From Paenibacillus alkaliterrae (GTDB lineage Bacteria > Bacillota > Bacilli > Paenibacillales > Paenibacillaceae), in assembly GCF_021532375.1 (NCBI RefSeq), contig NZ_JAKGAP010000002.1, forward strand, positions 124,001 to 188,000: 64,000 nt of DNA, read 5' to 3'. A program made the translations under genes and the position numbers. The notes under the pieces were generated by a model, which did not search any database, was not told where the DNA came from, and saw nothing but the letters and a program-made list of their open reading frames with translations. This document shows, piece after piece, positions 15,240-23,560 of this stretch. The first letter of the stretch is position 1. Every line of letters starts with the position of its first letter.

Positions 15240-16136
15240 TTAGCCCATCGGTTCATAAACTCCTCCAAATCCGATTAATTTGGGTTGACGCAGAAGCCCT
15301 GATTCCGTGAATTCAAGTGCTGATACGCTACACGGGAAATGTACCCCAAGCCAGACGATATCGGATTTCTGCATACTGGATGAGATTGAGGGGAAGGGGC
15401 ATTCCCCGGGATAGTCTTGCATAAATTGCTGCAGCATCTTCTTAGAGGCGTTGTCCAGTCCCGACACATGTCCGATATAACGGTCCTTGTAACGCAATAC
15501 AAGGCTGGAGACCCGGCCCTCTTTACGTTTTATCCCTACAACGTCTGCAACGATCCGTATTTCTTTCCTCTTTTTGAACCAATCTTTATGTTTTTTTCCT
15601 TCGATGTAAGGGCTGTCCAGCCGTTTCGAGATCATTCCTTCCCATTCGCGTTCATTAAGCCATTCCCAGAGAGCGTGACCATCGTAAAAAAGGTCAGTCA
15701 CAAATAACCGCGGCTCTTTATTAGGAAGCTTAGCTGCAAGCCGCTCGAACCGATCAATGAAAGGGAGCGGACGAATGTCTCTACCGTCGTCATACAGCAA
15801 ATCGAACATGACGAAGATGAGGGAATCATCATTCGATCTTTTCCTTACCCCTAATCGGTCCCGCAGGAATTTTGGTCTAGTTCCATCAAAATAAGCAATC
15901 TCGCCGTCAAGCACACATGCGCCGATCTTTAACGGCTTCAATAATTCTACGATCTCAGGAAAAGTATCGTTCCGAGGTTCCATCCGTTTCGAAAAAATCT
16001 CTACGCCGCCGTTGCCATCCAACCGGACTAAGGTGCGGACGCCGTCCCATTTTATCTGGTATCCCCATTCTGTACCGACAGGTATATCCGGCGAGGTGAC
16101 AGGAGCCATCGGAACAGAGGGCAGCGACATGCTCAT
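15240..16136 (-). CDS. ligD: ATP-dependent DNA ligase of NHEJ (LigD ligase domain only)
   Basis: The 298-residue protein is a compact ATP-dependent ligase. Motif I is YQIKWDGVR with the adenylated Lys29. Further motifs are CVLDGEIAYFDG, FVMFDLLYDDGRDIR, WEGMISKRLDSPY and DWFKKRKEIRIVADVVG, followed by an OB fold (about 200-298). It lacks the polymerase/primase and 3'-phosphoesterase domains that LigD has in mycobacteria. It seals double-strand breaks held by Ku. The start overlaps the ku stop by 4 nt (ATGA), so the two genes are coupled. In B. subtilis the homologous pair acts in spores. Confidence 0.93.
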   Translation of the reverse strand: MSMSLPSVPMAPVTSPDIPVGTEWGYQIKWDGVRTLVRLDGNGGVEIFSKRMEPRNDTFPEIVELLKPLKIGACVLDGEIAYFDGTRPKFLRDRLGVRKRSNDDSLIFVMFDLLYDDGRDIRPLPFIDRFERLAAKLPNKEPRLFVTDLFYDGHALWEWLNEREWEGMISKRLDSPYIEGKKHKDWFKKRKEIRIVADVVGIKRKEGRVSSLVLRYKDRYIGHVSGLDNASKKMLQQFMQDYPGECPFPSISSSMQKSDIVWLGVHFPCSVSALEFTESGLLRQPKLIGFGGVYEPMG

Positions 16137-16972
16137 GAAACGTTATCCTTTGTATTTTTGGATGTGCTTTTCCGTTTCCTCTTTGCAGCGGCAGGCGGTG
16201 TTTTGATTGCTTCCAGGCTTGCCTGTAGAGCAGCCATAAGATCGATAACATTCGACCTGCCTTCAGCAGGCGTTGATACAATATCTACACTCTCGCCAGC
16301 AATCTTCTGTTCAATCATTTCAAGCAATGCTAAACGGTAGTCGTCCGTATATTTCTCAGTCTGAAATTTTTCGCTCAACTGCTCGACAAGCGTTTTGGCC
16401 ATCGACAGTTCCTTTTCATTAACGGCTGTTTGCTCGGGCAGATTAGGGATCTGGGATATCGAACGGATCTCGTCCGGAAAGTGCATCGTCTCCAAACATA
16501 AGCAATTATCGACGACACGTATGGCGGCTAAGCTGCTTTTGCTCCGGATTGAGATTTTGGCGATACCTATTTTTCCGGTTTGCTTGATTGCCTCGAGCAA
16601 GAGACTATAAGCACCTGCGCCAGCCATATCAGGCGAGAGGTAATATGCCTTTTGAAAGTAGAGGGGGTCGATTTCCGAAAGGTCTACAAAGTCGAGAATT
16701 TGAATCGTTTTAGCGGATTCCGGCTTTATTTTCTCAAGCTCTTCTTCTTTGACGATGACGTACTTATCTTTCTCATATTCAAAGCCCTTTACGATTTCAT
16801 CAGGCCCGATTTCCTTATCGCAATGACGGCATGTTTTTGCATAAGAGATCGGCATTCCGCATTCCTTATGCAGGCTGCGGAAATGGATGTCCTTATCTTC
16901 TGTAGCCGTAAACATTTTCACCGGAACATGAACAAGGCCGAAACTGATCGCGCCTTTCCATACTGTATGCAT
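16133..16972 (-). CDS. ku: Non-homologous end-joining protein Ku
   Basis: The 279-residue protein starts MHTVWKGAISFGLVHVPVKM, the characteristic Ku N-terminus, followed by the beta-barrel core (KTCRHCDKEIGPDEIVKG, DLSEIDPLYFQKAYYLSPD). It ends in a basic tail (AAAKRKRKSTSKNTK), which in bacterial Ku recruits LigD and binds DNA. It forms a homodimeric ring on DNA ends. It is the first gene of a two-gene operon with ligD. The ribosome binding site is AAGGCGGG. An inverted repeat 65-90 nt upstream may be regulatory. Confidence 0.96.
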   Translation of the reverse strand: MHTVWKGAISFGLVHVPVKMFTATEDKDIHFRSLHKECGMPISYAKTCRHCDKEIGPDEIVKGFEYEKDKYVIVKEEELEKIKPESAKTIQILDFVDLSEIDPLYFQKAYYLSPDMAGAGAYSLLLEAIKQTGKIGIAKISIRSKSSLAAIRVVDNCLCLETMHFPDEIRSISQIPNLPEQTAVNEKELSMAKTLVEQLSEKFQTEKYTDDYRLALLEMIEQKIAGESVDIVSTPAEGRSNVIDLMAALQASLEAIKTPPAAAKRKRKSTSKNTKDNVS

Positions 16973-17305
16973 AAATTTCCCGCCTTATCTTTTTCGATTA
17001 ATTATCGCTGTTTAGCCAGCGCTTTCCTGTCATCTGACATTGGCGGTTGTTCCGCCAATGAACAACCAAGTCAAACCGTTAATTCCTCCACGAGTAATCA
17101 ATTTTATTGTAATGTAGTATATCCACAAACTGATTTAATTACTAATCGTAACTGTAACTTCCATGTGAATATTTTTCGGATAGGGAGGAAAAATAAAAAT
17201 GTAAATTGGTAACTATTGGATTATGGAATTTATTGGGAATTTAGATGATGTCCAAAAAAGCATTAGCAACGTTTAATAAAATATTAGGGAAAAGTTGGGA
17301 AGGGA
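16973..17305. other. Intergenic region upstream of ku with inverted repeat and a 24-codon open frame
   Basis: This 333-bp gap lies between ku (minus) and a membrane protein gene (plus). It holds a perfect inverted repeat, CATTGGCGG/CCGCCAATG with a 5-nt loop (17038-17060), 65 nt upstream of ku. It also holds a short + strand frame (17245-17319, MMSKKALATFNKILGK...), whose stop lies 14 nt inside the next gene in another frame. I see no clear sigma-A promoter. Confidence 0.5.
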
Positions 17306-17755
17306 ATGGGGAAATGTGACCGTACCGAGGCTCTACTATGGAGTATAGCTTTACCAGGATTTGGGCAAATATTAAACGGCAAGTTTTTAAAAGGGCTATT
17401 ATTGATTGGCTTGGAATTTATAATCAATGTTCAATCCAATTTGAATGAAGTGATAATCTCCAGTTTTCACGGTGATATTACGAAAGCAATAGCCCAAACG
17501 GATTATCAATGGTTAATGTTTTACCCCTGTATTTATATGTTCTCTATCTGGGATGCTTATAAAGAAAGCAGGGGCACTCCTTCGCCGTATGCTGTTGTTC
17601 CTGTCGCGTTTGGGGCGTATTTCGGAACGATTGGCGTGATATTCTCACGTGACCTATTAGGTGCCGTATGGTTAGGCCTTCTAGGAATGTTCGTGGGGAT
17701 TGGTGTGGGATTAATGATTAAAAAAATACTGATTAAAAGGGCAACCGTTATGTAA
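17306..17755 (+). CDS. Conserved-looking membrane protein of unknown function
   Basis: The 149-residue protein has about four hydrophobic segments: ALLWSIALPGFGQILNG, FLKGLLLIGLEFIINV, YQWLMFYPCIYMFSIWDAY, and a Gly-rich tail AVWLGLLGMFVGIGVGLMI. The N-terminal PGFGQ-x-LNG-x-x-x-KG turn resembles TM2-like membrane proteins of Bacilli. GGGAAGGG lies immediately before the ATG. A 24-codon frame upstream overlaps its start by 14 nt, which may allow translational coupling. A terminator follows. Function unknown. Confidence 0.75.
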   Translation: MGKCDRTEALLWSIALPGFGQILNGKFLKGLLLIGLEFIINVQSNLNEVIISSFHGDITKAIAQTDYQWLMFYPCIYMFSIWDAYKESRGTPSPYAVVPVAFGAYFGTIGVIFSRDLLGAVWLGLLGMFVGIGVGLMIKKILIKRATVM

Positions 17756-17775
17756 AGTAAACTGGTTGCCTTTTT
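17739..17775 (+). terminator. Terminator after the membrane protein gene
   Basis: GGCAACC (17740-17746) and GGTTGCC (17764-17770) form a stem followed by TTTTT; the left arm overlaps the last codons. Confidence 0.8.
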
Positions 17776-17869
17776 GCTATGATTTGAATCGGTAAGTTTC
17801 GGGAACACGACATGATAGGACCAATTGTTTACTTTTTGATGAATTAAGATTGGAATATTAAGTATCTCG

Positions 17870-17897
17870 ACAAAAAAGAAAGCCCATATAATGGGCC
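17870..17897 (-). terminator. Terminator for the second yjcZ-type gene
   Basis: On the minus strand GCCCAT and ATGGGC flank a TAT loop and are followed by TTTCTTTTTTG. It resembles the terminator of copy 1. Confidence 0.75.
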
Positions 17898-17954
17898 ATC
17901 TCATTCATTCTATTTTAGGAGTTGACGTACGGAGGTTACGTCGCAGGGGTACGA

Positions 17955-18068
17955 TTAATAGCCATAGCCACCAAAGAAACCGCAACTACAAACGATAATT
18001 ACCAACAAAATGAATAGGACCAGAATGGAACCTGTATTCGTGAAAGCGCCACCTACGTTACAGGACAT
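17955..18068 (-). CDS. YjcZ-family sporulation miniprotein (copy 2)
   Basis: A 37-residue frame starts MSCNVGGAFTNTGS, has the same membrane stretch ILVLFILLVIIVCSC as copy 1 and ends GFFGGYGY. GAAGGAGGTG precedes the ATG at 18066-18068. Copy 1 (15033-15140) is in the same orientation 2.9 kb away, with ku, ligD and the membrane protein gene between. The tail is more Gly/Phe/Tyr-rich than in copy 1. Expression in the mother cell late in sporulation is inferred from the conserved upstream element; function unknown. Confidence 0.88.
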   Translation of the reverse strand: MSCNVGGAFTNTGSILVLFILLVIIVCSCGFFGGYGY

Positions 18069-18104
18069 TGTTAAATGCACCTCCTTCACATCTTGAGTAC
18101 ACTG

Positions 18105-18113
18105 TAGATTATG
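18105..18113 (-). promoter_or_regulatory. Putative sigma-K -10 element upstream of yjcZ copy 2
   Basis: The minus strand reads CATAATCTA (CATAnnnTA pattern). The surrounding ~80 bp, including ACAAACACCCAATCA, is shared with the upstream region of copy 1. Confidence 0.45.
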
Positions 18114-18372
18114 TATGATTTTGGGTTTATGATTGGGTGTTTGTTACGGAGAGACATTTGCCCAATTTCAAGATCATTGAGAGGAATAATCATCGACTTA
18201 GCCGCCATCTATTTCCTATCGGCAATGCGGCATCCTTGCAACCAATTAAATTAGACATACATTTTGCTAGAAATGAATGGCAGCTTTCCCATTGAAATTC
18301 ACTATCATAGCGGATCGTTTCGCTATAAAATTTACTCTCGTAATCTATGAAATTACGGGAGGAAGTTATCAC

Positions 18373-19623
18373 TTGAATATAGCTTTTCGGCGAATGATTG
18401 TCGTTTTGATGTTTGTTGTTTTTACGTGGCAAGCGGCTGCGGGAACGGCAGATGCTTTAGGTTCCAACATGTTAAACGGGAAGCCTTTGCAAACCGCTGA
18501 TTACGTAACCGTGGCGAAAGTAACGCATTTATCCGCTCCGGTGCATGTAAAAGCACTTTCCGGTTCCGCGAAAGTGGCTACTTTAAAACGCGGGGTTGAA
18601 TATCCGGTCATTTCAGTGGCTAAATACCATTACCAAGTGCAGCTGCTTGGAGGAAAAAAAGGTTGGATTCGCAAGTCGTATGTGTCCGTTCGCAAGGCTA
18701 ATCGTTATGTGTCCGGTTGGAACTACCTTGGAGGTACGGACAAATTTATTGAGGTCAGCGATATAGCGGCTCTCGATGTCGTAATGCCTCGTTGGTATAG
18801 ATTGAGTCAGGATGGGCTTGTATCAACTTCACCTGACAAACGTTATGTTGATTGGGCGCACTCAAAAGGGAAGAAGGTTTGGGCGATGCTCGGCAATGGG
18901 TTCGATATGGAACTCACGGATCGTGTTCTGTCTTCTCCCGCCAATCGTCAGGAGGTAATCAGCAAAGTAAAGGATTCGGTGCTTGCGAACGGGATTGATG
19001 GGATTAATGTTGATTTCGAGAACATGAAGCTGGAAAATCGTGAGGAGTTCGTCATCTTTATTCGCGATTTAAAAAAATCCTTATCCGCTGGCAACAAGCT
19101 CGTTTCCGTCGATGTGACGCGGGAAAATCCGGACCCGAATTGGTCCGGGAGCTACGACCGCGCCGGTTTGGGCAAGGCTGCGGACTATGTAATCATGATG
19201 GGCTATGACGAATATTATGAAGGGCGCGGCGAAGCCGGCTCTGTCTCATCCTTGCCATGGGTGGAAGAAGGATTGCGCTTATTGCTTAAGGATGTGCCTG
19301 CTCATAAGGTGATCCTTGGCGTACCGTTTTATACCAGGGAATGGACGGTTCCCGCCGGCGGCGGCAAGGCAACGTCTAAAGACGTATTTATGAAAGACAC
19401 CGATGTTTGGATTTCTGAGCGTGGGCTAACCAAGAAATGGGATTCGGTCTCCCGACAAAATTACGTTGAATTCACCGATACGGCCGGTCGGCATCGTTTG
19501 TGGGTGGAGGATCGGATATCGATGGCTGCGCGTTGGAGCCTTGTGAAGAAATATTCACTCGCCGGTATATCCGCATGGGCCATCGGACAAGAGTCGGCAG
19601 ATATTTGGAGCGTGTTTAAGTAA
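18373..19623 (+). CDS. Secreted SH3-domain glycoside hydrolase family 18 protein
   Basis: The 416-residue protein begins at a TTG seven bases after GGGAGGAAG. A signal peptide follows (RRMIVVLMFVVFTWQAAAG), then a bacterial SH3 domain (about 45-110: APVHVKALSGSAKVATL ... KKGWIRKSYV). The GH18 barrel (about 120-416) has the catalytic motif DGINVDFE, with the last Glu as acid/base, plus VIMMGYDEYYEG and AGISAWAIGQE. It resembles the cortex or cell-wall hydrolases of the YaaH/YdhD group, with an SH3 domain in place of LysM. It probably acts outside the membrane on peptidoglycan. Longer in-frame starts would bury the signal peptide. Confidence 0.88.
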   Translation: MNIAFRRMIVVLMFVVFTWQAAAGTADALGSNMLNGKPLQTADYVTVAKVTHLSAPVHVKALSGSAKVATLKRGVEYPVISVAKYHYQVQLLGGKKGWIRKSYVSVRKANRYVSGWNYLGGTDKFIEVSDIAALDVVMPRWYRLSQDGLVSTSPDKRYVDWAHSKGKKVWAMLGNGFDMELTDRVLSSPANRQEVISKVKDSVLANGIDGINVDFENMKLENREEFVIFIRDLKKSLSAGNKLVSVDVTRENPDPNWSGSYDRAGLGKAADYVIMMGYDEYYEGRGEAGSVSSLPWVEEGLRLLLKDVPAHKVILGVPFYTREWTVPAGGGKATSKDVFMKDTDVWISERGLTKKWDSVSRQNYVEFTDTAGRHRLWVEDRISMAARWSLVKKYSLAGISAWAIGQESADIWSVFK

Positions 19624-19689
19624 ATAGGCGATTATAAAACCGTATGAGTTATATAACATAGATCAATAATAAATGTATTTGAAAAAATC

Positions 19690-19714
19690 GGGCGCCCCTT
19701 ACGGGGCGCCCTTT
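19690..19714. terminator. Strong terminator after the GH18 gene (bidirectional sequence)
   Basis: GGGCGCCCC and GGGGCGCCC form a perfect 9-bp stem with a TTAC loop. TTT follows on the plus strand, and GATTTTTTC on the minus strand. Confidence 0.85.
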
Positions 19715-19967
19715 CATGGGAGAGGAGAAACCGGACGAAGAGCTTATGGGGAAACGTAAGTCTTCTCCGCGGTTGTCTACGACATCTTGCGACGCCGATA
19801 AATTTATCTTGTCCGCTTTGAGGGGAAATATACATTTTTAGGACAACATTTATTTTTGCTCCACCGGAATTGATTACTAGGACATGTTTTTCGACACGCT
19901 TCCGCTTTATTAACAATGGGATTCTATGGTACGATAGTCGGTAACGAGAGAAAAGGGGGCAATTGCA

Positions 19968-20561
19968 GTGAGAGTCATTGCGGGCGAGGCCAAGGGCCGT
20001 ACGCTGAAGGCTGTGCCCGGTATGAATACTAGGCCGACAACGGATAAAGTGAAGGAAGCCATATTTAGCATGATCGGTCCTTACTTCGACGGAGGAACGG
20101 CGCTGGACCTGTTCGCAGGTACGGGCGGCTTGGGCATCGAAGCTTGGAGCAGAGGCGTAGAACGAACGGTTTTTATTGATCGGGAGAAGATAAGCGTCGA
20201 CACCATTCGTCAAAATGTAGAAACGGCAAAGATGGGCAGCGCTGCCGAAATTTATCGGAATGATGCAGAGCGTGCAATGAAAGCGTTAGCTAAGCGGGAA
20301 CAGAAGTTCCGGCTTGTTTTTCTTGATCCGCCATACAAAATGATTACGATGGATGTGCTGATGTCGCAATTGGCGGATAATGGAATGCTGGAGCCTGCGG
20401 CAATCGTAGTCGTGGAGCATGATGCTGATCATCGATATCCGGAACAGCTGGAATGTTTTGAGCAAATCAAGCATGCCAAATACGGTGATACTGCCGTGTC
20501 CATATACAAATACAACAGCCGTGACAGTCACGACGGGAGTGAAGCCGATGTCAACGATTAA
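19968..20561 (+). CDS. rsmD: 16S rRNA (guanine966-N2)-methyltransferase
   Basis: The 197-residue protein has the RsmD N-terminus [14 protein letters not shown], the SAM-binding motif [14 protein letters not shown] (about 47-60) and the catalytic motif DPPY (120-123). It methylates G966 in 30S precursors. It starts at GTG after AAGGGGGC and overlaps coaD by 14 nt, the same rsmD-coaD pairing as ylbH-ylbI of B. subtilis. The C-terminus ([15 protein letters not shown]) is a short acidic extension. Confidence 0.95.
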   Translation: MRVIAGEAKGRTLKAVPGMNTRPTTDKVKEAIFSMIGPYFDGGTALDLFAGTGGLGIEAWSRGVERTVFIDREKISVDTIRQNVETAKMGSAAEIYRNDAERAMKALAKREQKFRLVFLDPPYKMITMDVLMSQLADNGMLEPAAIVVVEHDADHRYPEQLECFEQIKHAKYGDTAVSIYKYNSRDSHDGSEADVND

Positions 20562-21051
20562 ACAAGAGCGGGTAGCCGTATATCCCGGCACCTTTGATCC
20601 GGTAACTTATGGCCACCTCGATATTATTCGCAGATCCGCCAAGCAATTTGACCGGCTTATAGTAGCCGTTTTGAATAATACGAGCAAAAATCCGCTGTTC
20701 ACTGTGGAAGAACGCAAGATGCTGCTCGCCGAGGTCACGCGAGACATTCCTAATGTCGAGATCGACAGCTTCCGGGATCTGCTTGTTCGTTTCATGAAAA
20801 CCAAACAGGCGAACGTCATTATTAGAGGCATACGTTCCGTTACCGATTTTGAATACGAGCTCCAGCTCGCTTCGACCAACCATTTGCTAGACGATGAAAT
20901 CGATACGATGTTTATGATGACTAATCCAAAATATTCTTATTTGAGCTCCAGTATTGTCAAAGAAATCGCCCAGTTTCATGGAGCGGTGCATGAGCTCGTG
21001 CCGCCTGTCGTGGAGCAGCGGTTAAGAGAGAAATATAAATCGCGAACGTAA
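20548..21051 (+). CDS. coaD: Phosphopantetheine adenylyltransferase
   Basis: The 167-residue enzyme has the nucleotidyltransferase signature [14 protein letters not shown] (T-x-G-H at residues 20-23) and the C-terminal [11 protein letters not shown] loop. It adenylates 4'-phosphopantetheine to dephospho-CoA, the penultimate step of CoA synthesis. The start is the ATG at 20548, inside the end of rsmD, with GGGAGTGAAG upstream; upstream in-frame codons are not conserved. It supplies CoA for the fatty-acid genes nearby. Confidence 0.96.
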   Translation: MSTIKQERVAVYPGTFDPVTYGHLDIIRRSAKQFDRLIVAVLNNTSKNPLFTVEERKMLLAEVTRDIPNVEIDSFRDLLVRFMKTKQANVIIRGIRSVTDFEYELQLASTNHLLDDEIDTMFMMTNPKYSYLSSSIVKEIAQFHGAVHELVPPVVEQRLREKYKSRT

Positions 21052-21088
21052 GTTAGCGTGAAGGAAATAGCAGGTTGGAATTTGACGT

Positions 21089-22309
21089 TTAATGCGATTT
21101 ACCGGCCCGCCGATAGGGCAACAGCATTAAGGCAAGCGTAATCCCGATGACGGCGATCAGCAAGCTGCCGGTTATGGAATATGGCCACAGCGAGGGCAAG
21201 TCGGCCGTCTTCACGCCAACGGCCGAATTCGGAACAAAGGAATCGGCAGGAGCTGTCGCAGGCATGGCCCCGGGCCCGGGCTCAAGCACGATGCGAAGCA
21301 GCGATGTGGCAGGCTTCCACAACAATAGCATGAACAAGGCGGCATGAGCGGCGTGAACAGTTCTGAGCAGAACGAACGGCAGCAGCTTGAGATCGGTACC
21401 TGAGATCGCATAGCCTGCTTGCAATATGCCGCTCAGCCCGCTCCAAGCAAGCACGGCGGCAATGGCGGCGGCGTTAACAAGCGTGCCGGTTCCCGGCGCA
21501 TCCCATATGGCGGCGGCATATGCGCCAAGGTGGCTTTCGAAGAACGCTTGTGTAATGAAGCCAAGCCCGAAATCCCTCAGCAGCGGATCAAAGAGTGGCT
21601 CTGACAGCTTCGCAAGCACGGCGGCGAAAATCATGAAGCCTCCAATCATCATCAGCTTCTGAAAGCTGGCGGAGACGGCATCGCCAAGCGCTTTGCCGAA
21701 GCTGCGGCCGTCCTGCTCCCTGCCGAGGCGAAGCGCATCCGCTGCCCTGCCCAGCAAGCTGCCGCCCGGTTTATCTGCTGCGGGAGATTGTCCAGTTTCA
21801 TTGCGGCTCCATAACGTAGTAAGAAGGATTAGCCAAAGCGCCGACAGCCATACGGCTGCCGCAATTATACTTCCAGCAATGGGCTTGTGAAGAAAACCGG
21901 CACCGATCACGACAAGCATAAACAAAGGGTTAGGCATGTGAGTAAGGGCTAGCAGACGCTGGCCCTGTTGTTTTGTGACAAGATTCCGTTTGCGAAGAGA
22001 AGCAACTGCTTCTGCGCCTGTCGGATATCCGCCCATCCAGCCTAGGACGATCGCAAGAGCGGACTCTCCGGGGAGCTTGAATAGCCGCTTCATTAATGGC
22101 TGGAGAATAGCTCCGATCGCATGGGCAAGCCCAAAGGCTGTTATCATTTCAAACAGGACGAGAAACGGCAGCAGGCCGGGGAATACGATATTCCACCATA
22201 CGGTGAGCCCTTGCAGCGAAGCTTGAAAGGCGGCATCCGGCTGCAGGATGATCGCAACGACTAGAAGGATAGACAAAATTGCTAACGTAACCGTTTTGGC
22301 CAATGCCAC
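21089..22309 (-). CDS. ylbJ: Sporulation integral membrane protein YlbJ
   Basis: The 406-residue protein begins at a GTG behind AAGGAG. It has eight or more hydrophobic segments with nucleoside-recognition/gate-like repeats (TVWWNIVFPGLLPFLVLFEM; GGYPTGAEAVASL; SFQKLMMIGGFMIFAAVLA). This matches YlbJ, a sigma-E-controlled mother-cell membrane protein needed for heat-resistant spores in B. subtilis. It keeps the ylb gene order but is inverted relative to coaD and ylbL. The C-terminal Pro/Ala-rich loop (about 350-380) is long. Confidence 0.9.
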   Translation of the reverse strand: MALAKTVTLAILSILLVVAIILQPDAAFQASLQGLTVWWNIVFPGLLPFLVLFEMITAFGLAHAIGAILQPLMKRLFKLPGESALAIVLGWMGGYPTGAEAVASLRKRNLVTKQQGQRLLALTHMPNPLFMLVVIGAGFLHKPIAGSIIAAAVWLSALWLILLTTLWSRNETGQSPAADKPGGSLLGRAADALRLGREQDGRSFGKALGDAVSASFQKLMMIGGFMIFAAVLAKLSEPLFDPLLRDFGLGFITQAFFESHLGAYAAAIWDAPGTGTLVNAAAIAAVLAWSGLSGILQAGYAISGTDLKLLPFVLLRTVHAAHAALFMLLLWKPATSLLRIVLEPGPGAMPATAPADSFVPNSAVGVKTADLPSLWPYSITGSLLIAVIGITLALMLLPYRRAGKSH

Positions 22310-22504
22310 TCAGCTCCTTGTACTGTACGGGGATTATAATAAGGTTCAACGACCACTCCTGACATGAATAAGTGGACAAACGTATACGTTAAATAGTACG
22401 CATATGCAGCGGGCGATAGACCATTTAGGAACGAGTCATATTAAGCCTGCTAAATTATGCCCTTACGCCGCCGATTATTTTTGGATTCAGTTGGGAGTGA
22501 TAGG

Positions 22505-23560
22505 ATGCCATTGAAACGATCCGATTTACGCCGCATCGTGTTTATAGCCGTATCTGCCGCTGTTTCGATGTGGGTGCTGCTATACGCTCCAACGCCTTAT
22601 GTCATCTACGAACCGGGCCTTGCGGTTCCCGTAAAGCCGATGATTGCGGCCCAAAAGGGCGATAGCCCGGGTGAAGGCGCATTTTTGCTCACTGCGATTA
22701 AATTGACGGAGCCTAATTTTTTGCAGACCATTTCATCCATGTGGAGCCCGAGAAAGGATGTTCATCTGAAGCGGGATGTGCTAAGAGGCTATACCAGGCA
22801 GCAATATGCGGAGAGATTGAATGTTATTATGCAAGGCTCGCAAAATAATGCGATCGAGGCGGCTTATCGTTATATCGGAATACCGTATGAAAGCAAATCG
22901 CAAGCCATTATCGTATCCGATATTCAAGCGCAGAGACTGAATGCAGTCTTGCCTTTCGAAGCGGGGGATAAGCTGATTGGCATAAAGGGCGGCGAACGTT
23001 TTGGCAGCATCCCGGAAGCGTTCGATATTTTAAAGCGGCTGGATGCCAAGCAGGAGTCGGCTTTTGAGGTGGAACGGAGAGGTGAAATGGTTAGCGTTCC
23101 ATTCTTTGCCGGCGCCTTCCATTCGTCCCTGTCGGCTGAACAGATGCTGCAGGCGCTTGGCGTTACGGGATTGACCGAGCTGCGCGGCTTGGAACCGGCA
23201 GACAGCCGCAACCGTCTTACGATCGAAGCTGGAGATATAGGCGGCCCTTCAGCAGGCCTTGTTTTTGCGCTGCAGGCGCTTGACCTGTTGACCGCGGGCG
23301 ATTTGACAGGCGGACATCGTATTGCCGCTACTGGAACGATAACGGTAGATGGCAAGGTTGGCGCGATAGGCGGAATCGAGCAGAAAATCGTCATTGCAAG
23401 CGAGGAGGGCGCTCAGCTGTTTCTGGCGCCCGCCCGTAATTTTGAGGAAGCGCAAGCCAAGGCGAAGTCGCTTGGCACTTCAATGAAGGTCGTTAGCGTT
23501 GCGACGCTTCAAGACGCCATGGATCACGTGGAAGCGTTCAACGCGGCGTCTCCAAAGTAA
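22505..23560 (+). CDS. ylbL: PDZ-containing Lon-like membrane serine protease, YlbL/SepM family
   Basis: The 351-residue protein has an N-terminal membrane anchor (RRIVFIAVSAAVSMWVLLY), a PDZ domain (about 140-215: FEAGDKLIGIKGGERFGSI) and a C-terminal Lon-type S16 domain. The catalytic Ser is in GGPSAGLVFAL and the Lys in GGIEQKIVIA. It cleaves membrane-associated or secreted substrates. The start is ATG 22505, preceded by GGGAGTGATAGG. Its end overlaps the end of convergent tmcAL by 23 bp. Confidence 0.93.
   Translation: MPLKRSDLRRIVFIAVSAAVSMWVLLYAPTPYVIYEPGLAVPVKPMIAAQKGDSPGEGAFLLTAIKLTEPNFLQTISSMWSPRKDVHLKRDVLRGYTRQQYAERLNVIMQGSQNNAIEAAYRYIGIPYESKSQAIIVSDIQAQRLNAVLPFEAGDKLIGIKGGERFGSIPEAFDILKRLDAKQESAFEVERRGEMVSVPFFAGAFHSSLSAEQMLQALGVTGLTELRGLEPADSRNRLTIEAGDIGGPSAGLVFALQALDLLTAGDLTGGHRIAATGTITVDGKVGAIGGIEQKIVIASEEGAQLFLAPARNFEEAQAKAKSLGTSMKVVSVATLQDAMDHVEAFNAASPK

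Noticed and set aside
16580-17212. Plus-strand 210-codon frame antisense to ku
   Set aside because: Shadow of ku and of the AT-rich gap; no Shine-Dalgarno sequence and no family features.
19632-20213. Minus-strand 193-codon frame over the GH18-rsmD gap
   Set aside because: It runs antisense through rsmD and across a strong terminator, and its sequence is basic and domain-free.
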